The notes under the pieces: model-generated
The model's database searches: none
What the model was told of the DNA's origin: nothing
Seen by the model: the letters and a program-made list of their open reading frames with translations, nothing else
Position numbers and translations under genes: made by a program
Assembly (NCBI GenBank): GCA_944324455.1
Contig: CALUWJ010000011.1
Location: forward strand, 1 to 56,441
DNA length: 56,441 nt
Source of the DNA: Candidatus Gastranaerophilales bacterium
Lineage (GTDB): Bacteria; Cyanobacteriota; Vampirovibrionia; Gastranaerophilales; Gastranaerophilaceae
Direction of reading: 5' to 3'
Shown: positions 35,500 to 43,169 of the stretch, in pieces
How positions within the stretch are numbered: the first letter of the stretch is position 1
Layout: every line of letters starts with the position of its first letter

Positions 35500-36198
35500 T
35501 TAACATCCTATTGAAAGCCCCGCACAAAGATTAATATTTTGTCCTGTTAATCCTTTAGCGGAATCTGAAATAAGATATTCACACAATTTTGCTATTTCAT
35601 ACGGTTCAATAAATCTTCTTTGAGGGGTTACATCTATTACTTCTTGTTTTTCAGTGTCATTTAGTGAATTTTCAACAAGAGGCGTTTGAACCCAGCCGGG
35701 GTTTATTTGATTAACCGTAATATTATTTTGAGCAGCTTCAAGCGCTAAGCCTCTTGTTAACCCGCTTAATGCAGCTTTTGTTGCACAATATAGTGTTGCA
35801 TTTGCTTCACCTACCATAGCAGAAATTGAACCTATATTAATTATTCTTCCCCAGTTATTTTTTTTCATGCTCTGAATTACAAGACTTGATAAAATATAAG
35901 CACTTTTAAAATTAAGATTAATTAAATAATTTATTTCATCAAGTGACATTTTTTCAATTGGTTTATAAATATATTGACCTGCACAATTTATTAAAATATC
36001 TATTTCAGAACTAAAATATTCTCTTGCTTTTTCTATTAGCTTTAATGCTGAATTATCATCAGCCAAATCAAGCGCAAAATAATTTTTATTATCCGATTTT
36101 CTTCTGCCTGATAAAAAAATTTTATTATTTTTTTCTAAAACTTTTGCAATCTCAAGCCCAATTCCTGAACTTGCACCTGTAATTAAAATGTTTTTCAT
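35500..36198 (-). CDS. Short-chain dehydrogenase/reductase (FabG-like SDR)
   Basis: 232 residues, classical SDR. The cofactor motif is GASSGIG (7-13), and an Arg after the second strand (SGRR) points to NADP(H). NCAG stands at about 74-77. The catalytic Ser lies in IGSISA (about 122) and the YCATK motif (YxxxK) at about 136-140. NPGWVQTPL follows, as in FabG. FabG-type 3-oxoacyl-ACP reductase is possible, but there is no fatty-acid gene cluster here, so I do not assign a substrate. It lies 2 bp after the gene at 36,201-36,548 and is probably coexpressed. Confidence 0.85.
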   Translation of the reverse strand: MKNILITGASSGIGLEIAKVLEKNNKIFLSGRRKSDNKNYFALDLADDNSALKLIEKAREYFSSEIDILINCAGQYIYKPIEKMSLDEINYLINLNFKSAYILSSLVIQSMKKNNWGRIINIGSISAMVGEANATLYCATKAALSGLTRGLALEAAQNNITVNQINPGWVQTPLVENSLNDTEKQEVIDVTPQRRFIEPYEIAKLCEYLISDSAKGLTGQNINLCAGLSIGC

Positions 36199-36200
36199 AA

Positions 36201-36548
36201 TTAATCTATATCTTTTGTATCATCTATTTTTATATAATGCGAATTTAAAATTTTTTCACAAAATTCTTGTATGACTTCATCTCTTTGCTGTTCATCCAAA
36301 TCTCTTAAAGATTCAATAGCTAAATGTATATTCGGGTTTTTATCGTACCATCTTTTATATTCTCTTGGATTATAATTTGCAACTTCTTCTATCATTTTTG
36401 AATAATCTCTATCTATCATTGATGAAGTTTTCATTATCATATCTATTGCAATCTCGCATTGCACTTCAATGTCTAAATCAGAAAGTAAATTCATAAAAGC
36501 GCAGAGATATTCGTTTTTCTCATACCATCTTTGAAAGTGTCTTTTCAT
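36201..36548 (-). CDS. Hypothetical helical protein with an internal duplication
   Basis: 115 residues from the ATG at 36548. A longer open frame to 36689 runs into the hup promoter and lacks a start signal, so I reject it. The protein contains two copies of one unit: QRWYEKNEYLCAFMNLLSDL (about 5-24) and KRWYDKNPNIHLAIESLRDL (about 63-82), each followed by an acidic helix. No family recognised. The -10 TATAAT lies 6 nt before the ATG and no ribosome site is present. It is first in an operon with the SDR gene. Confidence 0.7.
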   Translation of the reverse strand: MKRHFQRWYEKNEYLCAFMNLLSDLDIEVQCEIAIDMIMKTSSMIDRDYSKMIEEVANYNPREYKRWYDKNPNIHLAIESLRDLDEQQRDEVIQEFCEKILNSHYIKIDDTKDID

Positions 36549-36554
36549 AAAGAA

Positions 36555-36560
36555 ATTATA
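36555..36560 (-). promoter_or_regulatory. -10 box 6 nt before the start of the 36,548 gene
   Basis: A perfect TATAAT (minus strand) precedes the ATG by 6 nt (TTCTTT). A weak TTTTCA -35 lies 16 bp further upstream. The layout matches the leaderless-type starts of coaE, pgeF and the TPR gene. Confidence 0.55.
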
Positions 36561-36597
36561 ACAAAAATAAATTTTTTGAAAATTTTTAAAAAAAGAC

Positions 36598-36626
36598 TTG
36601 CAAGATAGCCACATCTCAAATATAAT
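36598..36626 (+). promoter_or_regulatory. hup promoter
   Basis: TTGCAA (36598-36603), 17 bp and a perfect TATAAT (36621-36626), followed by the AAAGGGG ribosome site and the ATG at 36656. This fits a strongly expressed gene. Confidence 0.8.
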
Positions 36627-36655
36627 CATTTCAGAGATATAGAAAGGGGTTCTAA

Positions 36656-36934
36656 ATGAACAAAGAAGAATTAGTACAAGAAATTTCAAAAAAAGCTAAA
36701 GTTACTCAAAAAGAAGCTACTGAAGTTTTAAACAGCTTAGTAGAAACAGTTCAAAAAACTGTCGCTAAAGGTGAAAAAGTTACTTTAGTTGGTTTTGGTA
36801 CTTTTGAATCAAGAAAAAGAGCAGCTAGAACTGGCAGAAATCCTCAAACTGGTAAAGAAATTAAAATCGCAGCTAAAACTGTTCCAGCATTCTCTGCAGG
36901 TAAAAAATTCAAAGAATTAGTAAACAAAAAATAG
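36656..36934 (+). CDS. hup: HU family DNA-binding protein
   Basis: 92 residues, standard HU. It bends and wraps DNA as a dimer. Visible are MNKEELVQEIS, the conserved VTLVGFGTFE (about 42-51), the DNA-intercalating arm RTGRNPQTGKEI with the proline at its tip (about 60-72), and PAFSAGKKFKELVN at the end. It has a strong promoter and ribosome site, and is monocistronic with a terminator 25 bp after the stop. Confidence 0.96.
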   Translation: MNKEELVQEISKKAKVTQKEATEVLNSLVETVQKTVAKGEKVTLVGFGTFESRKRAARTGRNPQTGKEIKIAAKTVPAFSAGKKFKELVNKK

Positions 36935-36959
36935 TTTTTTGAATTAAATATAAATTATA

Positions 36960-36991
36960 AAATATGATATGTGTTATCGCATATCATATTT
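36960..36991 (+). terminator. hup terminator
   Basis: AAATATGATATG and its complement CATATCATATTT around an 8-nt loop, followed by a T run. Confidence 0.8.
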
Positions 36992-37018
36992 TTTTAAATA
37001 TAAATCAAAATATAAAAA

Positions 37019-37585
37019 TAAAAGACACTCATTTGTCGAGTGTCTTTTATGGAGCGGGATGCTTAGTCCTAGGCGAATTTATGAGCCGTAGGAATAAGTA
37101 TACATGGGAAGCGCGGAGCGCTGAGTCGTAAGAGGCGTTTATTTCTGTAAAAATCAAAGAATTGTGGTATTGTTGGGTACGGTTTCGCTCTGTTCGTCAG
37201 GCCTCAACAGCCTGCCGTCACGAGCTCACACACCATGGGGTCATTTCTAAAACATAAGCGCAGTCGCGCTAATGTTTTAGTTCATTCCCATTGCCGAGTC
37301 TCACGCATAATAAAAGACACCCCTTTAGGGTGTCTTTTATGGAGCGGGATGCTTAGTCCTAGGCGAATTTATGAGCCGTAGGAATAAGTATACATGGGAA
37401 GCGCGGAGCGCTGAGTCGTAAGAGGCGAAGCCGAGTCGAGTGCATAATAAAAGACACTCATTTCTGAGTGTCTTTTATGGAGCGGGATGCTTAGTCCTAG
37501 GCGAATTTATGAGCCGTAGGAATAAGTATACATGGGAAGCGCGGAGCGCTGAGTCGTAAGAGGCGAAGCCGAGTCTCACGCATAA
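37019..37585. repeat. Repeat block of three 88-bp units with hairpins beside tRNA-Gly
   Basis: Three near-identical 88-bp units (37050-37137, 37340-37427, 37478-37565) run from TGGAGCGGGATGCTTAG to GTAAGAGGCG. Each is preceded by a hairpin of type TAAAAGACAC(YC)...GTGTCTTTTA (37019-37049, 37311-37339, 37448-37477), and a fourth hairpin abuts the tRNA (37586-37614). Units two and three plus hairpin repeat at about 138 bp. The first 10 bases of each unit, TGGAGCGGGA, equal the complement of the tRNA-Gly 3' end with CCA. Units also hold the palindromes AGCGCGGAGCGCT, CCTAGG and GTATAC. Between units one and two lies a unique 170-bp insert with a strong hairpin at 37247-37280 (CTAAAACAT..ATGTTTTAG). 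No gene is visible in the whole 680-bp stretch. Confidence 0.92.
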
Positions 37586-37614
37586 TAAAAGACACCCCTT
37601 TAGGGTGTCTTTTA
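37586..37614 (-). terminator. tRNA-Gly terminator
   Basis: TAAAAGACACCC and its complement around a 5-nt loop, directly after the encoded CCA of tRNA-Gly on the minus strand. The same hairpin stem recurs three more times in the adjacent repeat block. Confidence 0.85.
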
Positions 37615-37689
37615 TGGAGCGGGAGACGAGGCTCGAACTCGCGACATCTTCCTTGGCAAGGAAGCATTCTACCACTGAATTACTCCCGC
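37615..37689 (-). tRNA. tRNA-Gly (GCC)
   Basis: 75 nt including the encoded CCA (complement TGG at 37615-37617). The acceptor stem GCGGGAG pairs with CTCCCGC; discriminator U. The D arm contains TTCAGTGGTAGAA. The anticodon arm is CTTCC-TTGCCAA-GGAAG with anticodon GCC, reading GGC and GGU. The T arm contains GTTCGAGCC. A terminator follows at once on the minus strand. No other tRNA was found in the window. Confidence 0.96.
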
Positions 37690-37830
37690 AAATTCACTTT
37701 GCTTAATCATAATACAATATCAATAAAAATAATCAAGTACTTTATTTTGTTAATTTTTGTTAAATATTAAATAAAAACATGAACTTTTTAATTTCACCCT
37801 CGTTTTATAGTGTAGAAAGTGGGGCTTTAT

Positions 37831-38097
37831 ATGAAAAAAGTGTGTTTTTGTTTAGCAATGTTTTTAGGTTTTCCTTGTTTTGCATACGCATATAATACTA
37901 CAAATGTTTATGTAACAAACAATAACTATAACCAAGGAACCCCTTCAAACATTATGTGTACCTCTCGTCAAGGCATTTGCACTAACGGATACTATATGAT
38001 GTCAACCGCCAGAATGCAATATGCGCCGACTCGCTCAAAATTAAAAAATGAAAAATTAAAAGAAAGATTGGCTGAAAACCAATATTCACTTTATTAA
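37831..38097 (+). CDS. Small secreted protein with CTNGYY motif
   Basis: 88 residues from the ATG at 37831, which has GTGGGG at a good distance; an in-frame GTG at 37819 would add four residues and overlap that site. The signal peptide is about 1-20 (MKKVCFCLAMFLGFPCFAYA). The mature protein is Asn/Tyr/Thr-rich (TTNVYVTNNNYNQG), has two cysteines (MCTSRQGICTNGYYM) and a basic helix at the end. No known family. It is followed after 25 bp by a second small secreted gene that shares the CxNGYY motif. Confidence 0.72.
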   Translation: MKKVCFCLAMFLGFPCFAYAYNTTNVYVTNNNYNQGTPSNIMCTSRQGICTNGYYMMSTARMQYAPTRSKLKNEKLKERLAENQYSLY

Positions 38098-38122
38098 TTT
38101 AAATAAACACGAGGGGATTAAG

Positions 38123-38398
38123 ATGAGAAAGAGTTTATTAATTATATTACTTTTATTTTCAACATTAATATATAACACTGCATATGCAGGCCCAAAAGGC
38201 GGTCCTAAAGGTCCAAAACCACCAAGAGGTCACATGATGATACACCATGCACCACCTCCGCCACCACACCATCATATGATGTTTAGGCCAAGACATAGAT
38301 CATTTATATATTTAAACAGGTCATATTGTCCTAACGGATATTATTATTCAAATTGTATGACACCTATAAACAATTTTGGATTTGCAATATCAATTTAA
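38123..38398 (+). CDS. Small secreted His/Pro-rich protein
   Basis: 91 residues. The signal peptide is about 1-22 (cleavage after NTAYA). The mature part is GPKGGPKGPKPPRGHMM, then a His/Pro/Met-rich stretch HHAPPPPPHHHMMF (41-54) that could bind metal ions, then SYCPNGYYYSNCMTP with two cysteines. The CxNGYY motif is shared with the preceding gene, suggesting a related fold or common origin. A GAGGGG ribosome site precedes the ATG. No family recognised. Confidence 0.72.
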   Translation: MRKSLLIILLLFSTLIYNTAYAGPKGGPKGPKPPRGHMMIHHAPPPPPHHHMMFRPRHRSFIYLNRSYCPNGYYYSNCMTPINNFGFAISI

Positions 38399-38439
38399 AC
38401 AAACTATCTACTATAGCACTTTTAATCATTCCGTATAGC

Positions 38440-38461
38440 AAAGAGGTATTTATACCTCTTT
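38440..38461 (+). terminator. Terminator after the small secreted genes
   Basis: AAAGAGGTAT and its complement around a 2-nt spacer (TT), followed by a T-rich run, 42 bp after the stop at 38398. Confidence 0.75.
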
Positions 38462-38497
38462 TATTTTCTTTTATTTTTGTGATAACATCAAAGTATT

Positions 38498-41155
38498 ATG
38501 ATGAAAACAGTAGATGAAATAAGAGAAGGTTTTTTAAGTTTTTTTGAGAAAAAACATAATTCAACAAGGGTTAAAAGTTCAAGTTTAATTCCTGATAACC
38601 CCACATTATTATTAACAAGCGCAGGCATGGTTCAATTTGTTCCATATTACTTGGGGCTTGAAAAATGTCCATACGATCCTCCAAGAGCAACCACTTGCCA
38701 AAAATGCGCGCGCGCAGGCGGAAAAGATTCCGATATTGAAAATGTCGGAAGAACTCCAAGACACCATACATTCTTTGAAATGTTAGGTAATTTTGCTTGG
38801 GGTGACTATTATAAAAAAGAGGTTATTCCTTGGGCTTGGGAATTTGTTACAAGCAAAGAATACCTTGGTTTAGATAAAGATAGATTATGGGTAACAATAT
38901 TTGAAACAGACGATGAAGCTTATGAAATCTGGAAAAATTCAACAGATATTGACCCAAAAAGAATTATAAGAAAAGGCAAAAAAGACAATTTCTGGGGTCC
39001 TCCGGGACCAACAGGGTCATGCGGTCCATGCAGTGAAATCCATTATGACCTTGGTGAACATTTAAAATGCTCTGATGACTGCTCAATTTCAACATGCGAG
39101 TGTGACAGATGGGTTGAAATCTGGAATATGGTATTTACTGAACTATTCCAAGATGAGGAAGGAAATCAAACTCCTCTTGAAAATAAAAACGTTGATACAG
39201 GCATGGGTCTAGAACGTATTGCAATGGTATGCCAAGGCGTTGAATCAACATTTGAAACAGATATTTTAAAGCATATCTTAGAAAAAGTTTGCGAAATTTC
39301 AGGCAAAAAATATAAAGAAAATGAAAAAACAGATGTTTCACTAAGAATTATAACAGACCATGCCCGCTGCGTATCATTTATGATAGCAGACGGCATAATG
39401 CCATCTAATGAAGGTCGCGGCTATGTTCTTAGAATGATTTTAAGAAGAGCGTTACGCCATGGGTATCTTTTAGGGCTTGAATTACCATTTTTAGAACCTA
39501 TTATTAACGTGGTAATTGAAAAATACTGCGCTCAATATCCTGAATTAAAAGAAAATGAAAAGAAAATTAAAGAAACTATTCTAAAAGAAGAAGAACGTTT
39601 CAAATTAACTCTTGATAAGGGCTATCAATTAATTGAACAATTGATTGAAAAAGCACAAAATACAAATAAAACAATTTCAGGCTCTGACGCATTTAAATTA
39701 TATGATACATACGGATTTCCTTATGAATTAACAAAAGAAATTGCGCAGGAAAAAGGCTTAAATGTTGATGAAAAAGGTTTCCAAGAAGCAATGCAAGAAC
39801 AAAAAGATAGAGCCCGAGCTTCAGCACAAAAAGTCGTTATTACCAATGATTTAAATTATCTAAATAATCCGGATACAGATTTTATTGGCTATGATGATTT
39901 TGAATGTGAAGCAAAAATTTTATCTATTGTGGATGAAAATGGCAAAAACCTTGATAAAGCTCAAGAGGGCGTTTTTGATATTATCTTGGATAAAACTCCA
40001 TTTTACGCTGAATGCGGCGGTCAAGTCGGTGATAGCGGATATTTCATTAAAAACAATGAAAATATAGAAATCATCAAAACATTTAAAGTTCAAAATATTT
40101 TTGTTCATAGGGCAATAATAAAAGAACTTTCATTATCAAAAGGCGACAAAATAAAAGCTAAAATCGATGTTTTAAGAAGAAAAGAAATAACAAAACATCA
40201 CTCTTTAGCTCATCTTTTACAAGCAGCCTTGCAAAAAACTCTTGGGAAAGAGGTTCATCAGGCCGGCTCTCAAGTTGAAGAAAACAAAACAAGATATGAC
40301 TTCACTTTTGACAGAGCGCTAAACAAAGATGAAATCCAAAAAGTTCAAAAATTAATAAACTCTTGGATTAGCCAAGGACTAAAAAGAACAACAAAAGTTA
40401 TGAGCCTTGAAGAAGCTAATCAAACAGGAGCTATGGCATTATTTGGCGAAAAATACGGCGACTTTGTAAGAGTTGTAAGTTTTGATGATATCAATGGCAA
40501 CTGCCAATCAAAAGAGCTTTGTGCGGGCTGCCACGTTGATAACGCATCTGAACTTAGAATGGCAAAAATCATCTCTGAATCAGCAAGTTCAGCAGGTGTT
40601 AGAAGAATTGAGATAGTTTGTTCCGATGCTTGTTTTGAATTATTAAATTCAAAAGCTGATGAATTAGATAAATTATCCCAATTAAACAAAGTGCCATTTG
40701 ATAAAATCCAAGAAAAAATTGATAAATTAACCCAAGAAGTAAGAGAACTATCATCAAAACTTGGCGATTTTGAGGCAAATAGGGCAAAAGAAAGCTTTAA
40801 TACTTTCTTATCCAAAGCAAAAGATATAAATGGCGCAAAAGTTTTAATTACGAAAATTGAAGATTTTACGCCAAATGCAATTAAATCAGGAATAGATTTA
40901 GTTTCTTCAAAACTTGGAGAAAGTATTGTTGTATTGTGCTCAATGAAAAAAGATGGAACAGTTTTTGTTATTGCTAAAGTATCTGATTCATTAACTAAAA
41001 AAGTACAAGCGGGCAAAATTGTTTCAACAATAACAAAAGCTCTAAACGGAAACGGCGGAGGAAAACCTCAACTGGCACAAGGCATGGGTAAAACTCAAGA
41101 AGGAATAGATGAAATCTTGTTAAAAATACAAGATGAGATAATTACTTCTTTATAA
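38498..41155 (+). CDS. alaS: Alanyl-tRNA synthetase
   Basis: 885 residues, normal length. It charges tRNA-Ala and edits mischarged Ser and Gly. Class II motif 1 region: REGFLSFFEKKHN (about 9) and TSAGMVQFVPY (about 39). Motif 2: RHHTFFEMLGNF (about 88). Motif 3: GYVLRMILRRALRHG (about 309). The editing domain has the zinc-site HHSLAHLL (about 565) and the later CAGCHVDN (about 676). The C-terminal oligomerisation domain ends GGGKPQLAQGMGK. Two adjacent ATGs (38498, 38501) are possible starts and neither has a clear ribosome site. Confidence 0.97.
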   Translation: MMKTVDEIREGFLSFFEKKHNSTRVKSSSLIPDNPTLLLTSAGMVQFVPYYLGLEKCPYDPPRATTCQKCARAGGKDSDIENVGRTPRHHTFFEMLGNFAWGDYYKKEVIPWAWEFVTSKEYLGLDKDRLWVTIFETDDEAYEIWKNSTDIDPKRIIRKGKKDNFWGPPGPTGSCGPCSEIHYDLGEHLKCSDDCSISTCECDRWVEIWNMVFTELFQDEEGNQTPLENKNVDTGMGLERIAMVCQGVESTFETDILKHILEKVCEISGKKYKENEKTDVSLRIITDHARCVSFMIADGIMPSNEGRGYVLRMILRRALRHGYLLGLELPFLEPIINVVIEKYCAQYPELKENEKKIKETILKEEERFKLTLDKGYQLIEQLIEKAQNTNKTISGSDAFKLYDTYGFPYELTKEIAQEKGLNVDEKGFQEAMQEQKDRARASAQKVVITNDLNYLNNPDTDFIGYDDFECEAKILSIVDENGKNLDKAQEGVFDIILDKTPFYAECGGQVGDSGYFIKNNENIEIIKTFKVQNIFVHRAIIKELSLSKGDKIKAKIDVLRRKEITKHHSLAHLLQAALQKTLGKEVHQAGSQVEENKTRYDFTFDRALNKDEIQKVQKLINSWISQGLKRTTKVMSLEEANQTGAMALFGEKYGDFVRVVSFDDINGNCQSKELCAGCHVDNASELRMAKIISESASSAGVRRIEIVCSDACFELLNSKADELDKLSQLNKVPFDKIQEKIDKLTQEVRELSSKLGDFEANRAKESFNTFLSKAKDINGAKVLITKIEDFTPNAIKSGIDLVSSKLGESIVVLCSMKKDGTVFVIAKVSDSLTKKVQAGKIVSTITKALNGNGGGKPQLAQGMGKTQEGIDEILLKIQDEIITSL

Positions 41156-41172
41156 TTTATTAATAAAACAAT

Positions 41173-41214
41173 ATAAATAAAATATTACCAATTTGTTGGT
41201 AATATTTTATTTAT
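41173..41214 (+). terminator. alaS terminator, 19-bp perfect stem
   Basis: ATAAATAAAATATTACCAA and its exact complement enclose TTTG. It lies 18 bp after alaS and 23 bp before the FRG gene, so the two are separate transcription units unless there is read-through. Confidence 0.8.
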
Positions 41215-41236
41215 ATATAAAATTTGGAGGAGAAAA

Positions 41237-42259
41237 ATGCTAAATTGGATGAATTTACCTATACCAAACCCGCACCACCATGAAATATTAAGAACACCTT
41301 TCGGGATATTTGATACAGAAATAAAAGGTCATATTGTATTAAATAAAAAATTTAAATTTTATAAAATTATGATATTTGAAATGTTTAACGGTAATTTATC
41401 AGGGTACTTTAGAGGTGAAAATGATAAGTATCCAAGTTTTTTAACAAGTTACCAAAAATTAAAAACCAACTTTGATAAAACTATTGCAACGCTTCAAAAA
41501 ATTGAATTTATCAATTGGTTTATCACAACACCATATTATAAATATTTTGCCTATGAATCAGAATTTGCACCAGACCCATATACACCCGAAGGTGAAGGAT
41601 ATAAATTTTGTTTTGACTTTGAAGCAATAGCTCAACACTATGAATTTGCAACAAACTACCTTGATATCACAACAAACCCCGATATAGCAGAATTTTTTGC
41701 ATATACTCAAAAAATAGATGACAAATATGTCCCTATTGAAAATTTTAACAATAGGCAGCCCTGCTTATATTCATCATTTAACAGCACTTTAGAAAATCCA
41801 TACAACCAAGATGTAAGAATAGTTGGTTTTCAGACACTCTTGCGCCCGCTAAGACAACAAGCAATGGCAATAAATCTTGAAAACTGCAAAACAAACTATA
41901 AAACAGAAATGATTTATACTGAACTACCTTGTGATAAAAAAAGAGCATTTGCAATATATGATAAAATGGAGGGCGGAAATTTCTTAATGCCAGATGATTA
42001 TGCAGGCAAAATTGCAAATATAATAAAATCAAAATACAAAAACGAAAAAATAATAAATTACAAAGCTTTTGAAAAATATTGCAAAGACTTTAAGATAAGT
42101 CCTAAAAAGCTTAATAAGCAATTAAAAAACAGGGGATATATAATATCATGTGATTCTATTCAAAATACACAAAAAATGAATGTAGAAATGAAAAATGACT
42201 TAAATAAAAACATAATACCTTGGATAAATGAATTTGTAAGTTATTCTCCAAGTTTTTAA
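41237..42259 (+). CDS. FRG-domain protein
   Basis: 340 residues. The FRG domain (about 55-160) is marked by GYFRGENDKYPSFLTSYQK, which contains the eponymous F-R-G, and by AIAQHYEFATNYLDITTNPD (about 131-150), the AQHxGxxTxLLDxTxxP signature, then IAEFFAYTQ. FRG domains occur in many bacteria, often in variable loci including toxins and phage-related genes; the biochemical activity is not known. The C-terminal 120 residues are lysine-rich and helical. A strong GGAGGAG ribosome site is present. It stands alone between two terminators. Confidence 0.85.
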   Translation: MLNWMNLPIPNPHHHEILRTPFGIFDTEIKGHIVLNKKFKFYKIMIFEMFNGNLSGYFRGENDKYPSFLTSYQKLKTNFDKTIATLQKIEFINWFITTPYYKYFAYESEFAPDPYTPEGEGYKFCFDFEAIAQHYEFATNYLDITTNPDIAEFFAYTQKIDDKYVPIENFNNRQPCLYSSFNSTLENPYNQDVRIVGFQTLLRPLRQQAMAINLENCKTNYKTEMIYTELPCDKKRAFAIYDKMEGGNFLMPDDYAGKIANIIKSKYKNEKIINYKAFEKYCKDFKISPKKLNKQLKNRGYIISCDSIQNTQKMNVEMKNDLNKNIIPWINEFVSYSPSF

Positions 42260-42265
42260 AGCATT

Positions 42266-42298
42266 AAAAAACACTCTCTTAAAAAGAGAGTGTTTTTT
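42266..42298. terminator. Bidirectional terminator between FRG gene and rpsI
   Basis: AAAAAACACTCTCTT and its exact complement around AAA, a 15-bp perfect stem with A and T runs on either side. It ends both the FRG gene and the ribosomal cluster. Confidence 0.9.
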
Positions 42299-42311
42299 AT
42301 AAACATATCCA

Positions 42312-42713
42312 TTATCTTTTTGAGAATTGGAATCTTTTTCTTGCTCTTTTTCTACCGTATTTTTTACGTTCTTTAATACGAGCATCACGAGTTAATAAAC
42401 CTTCTTGTTTTAAAGTAGGCTTAAATTCTTCATTGATTTCAACTAATGCTCTTGAAATAGCTAATTGAATTGCATCAGCTTGAGCAGAAACACCACCGCC
42501 AATAGCTTTAACTCTTACATCAAATTTATCTTGATTTTCAGTTAAAACCAATGGTCTATAAATTGTCATTTCAAGTGATGGTCTGTTTCCAAAATAACCT
42601 TTAAGAGTTTTGCCGTTAACAAAAATTCTGCCTTTGCCGGAAACAACTTTAGCAACTGCAATTGAGCATTTTCTTCTACCGGTTTTTACGATTTCATTTT
42701 TATTATCAGCCAT
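42312..42713 (-). CDS. rpsI: Ribosomal protein S9
   Basis: 133 residues, last gene of the ribosomal cluster. GRRKCSIAVAKVVSGKGRIFVN opens after a short N-terminal tail; the C-terminus is the tRNA-contacting KKYGRKRARKRFQFSKR, ending in the invariant KR. The start codon overlaps the last base of the rplM stop, and a GGAG ribosome site lies inside the rplM end. Confidence 0.97.
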   Translation of the reverse strand: MADNKNEIVKTGRRKCSIAVAKVVSGKGRIFVNGKTLKGYFGNRPSLEMTIYRPLVLTENQDKFDVRVKAIGGGVSAQADAIQLAISRALVEINEEFKPTLKQEGLLTRDARIKERKKYGRKRARKRFQFSKR

Positions 42714-43153
42714 TATTTATCTCCTTTTAGTGTATATACTTCTGGTTTTTGAGCAGCGTGTGGGTGCTCAGAACCTGCATATACTTTTAACTTTTGGAAT
42801 TGTTCGTCACCAAGTGTGTTGTGTGGAAGCATACCTTTAACAGCTTTTTCAATAGCTCTTTCAGGAGCTTTTTCCATCATAGTTTTGAAACTGATTTCTT
42901 TAAAACCACCAGGGAAACCTGAGTGACTTCTATACATTTTATCAGTTTCTTTTTTGCCTGATACTTGGATTTTATCAGCATTAATAACGATAACAAAATC
43001 ACCTGTATCAACATTTGGTGTATATTGAGGTTTATTTTTTCCTCTTAAAATATCAGCAACTTCAACGGCTAATCTACCTAAAGTAGCGCCGTCAGCATCA
43101 ATTAGATACCATTTACGAGTTACTTCCAGTGGCTTTGCACTAAATGTTTTCAT
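42713..43153 (-). CDS. rplM: Ribosomal protein L13
   Basis: 146 residues, normal for L13. It binds 23S rRNA early in assembly. Key stretches: [20 protein letters not shown] (16-35), [34 protein letters not shown] and [11 protein letters not shown]. It is translationally coupled to rpsI, the usual rplM-rpsI pair, and follows truA by 16 bp. Confidence 0.97.
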   Translation of the reverse strand: MKTFSAKPLEVTRKWYLIDADGATLGRLAVEVADILRGKNKPQYTPNVDTGDFVIVINADKIQVSGKKETDKMYRSHSGFPGGFKEISFKTMMEKAPERAIEKAVKGMLPHNTLGDEQFQKLKVYAGSEHPHAAQKPEVYTLKGDK

Positions 43154-43169
43154 TATTTTACCTTCCTTT

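Noticed and set aside
36549-36689. N-terminal extension of the 36,201-36,548 gene
   Set aside because: It runs through the hup promoter and start; the ATG at 36548 follows a TATAAT.
37178-37240. Integron attC site (GTTGGGT near 37174 and paired GC-rich arms)
   Set aside because: No matching RYYYAAC partner at the right distance, no integrase, no cassette structure.
37019-37614. CRISPR array
   Set aside because: Three long units of 88 bp with near-identical spacers that are hairpins, and no cas genes. CRISPR repeats are short and spacers unique.
37475-37675. Minus-strand open frame of 66 codons through tRNA-Gly and the repeats
   Set aside because: It is a reading of the tRNA and repeat sequence; no start signal.
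38401-38497. T-box or other leader upstream of alaS
   Set aside because: Only a terminator of the preceding genes is seen; the remaining 36 bp before the start are too short for a T-box.
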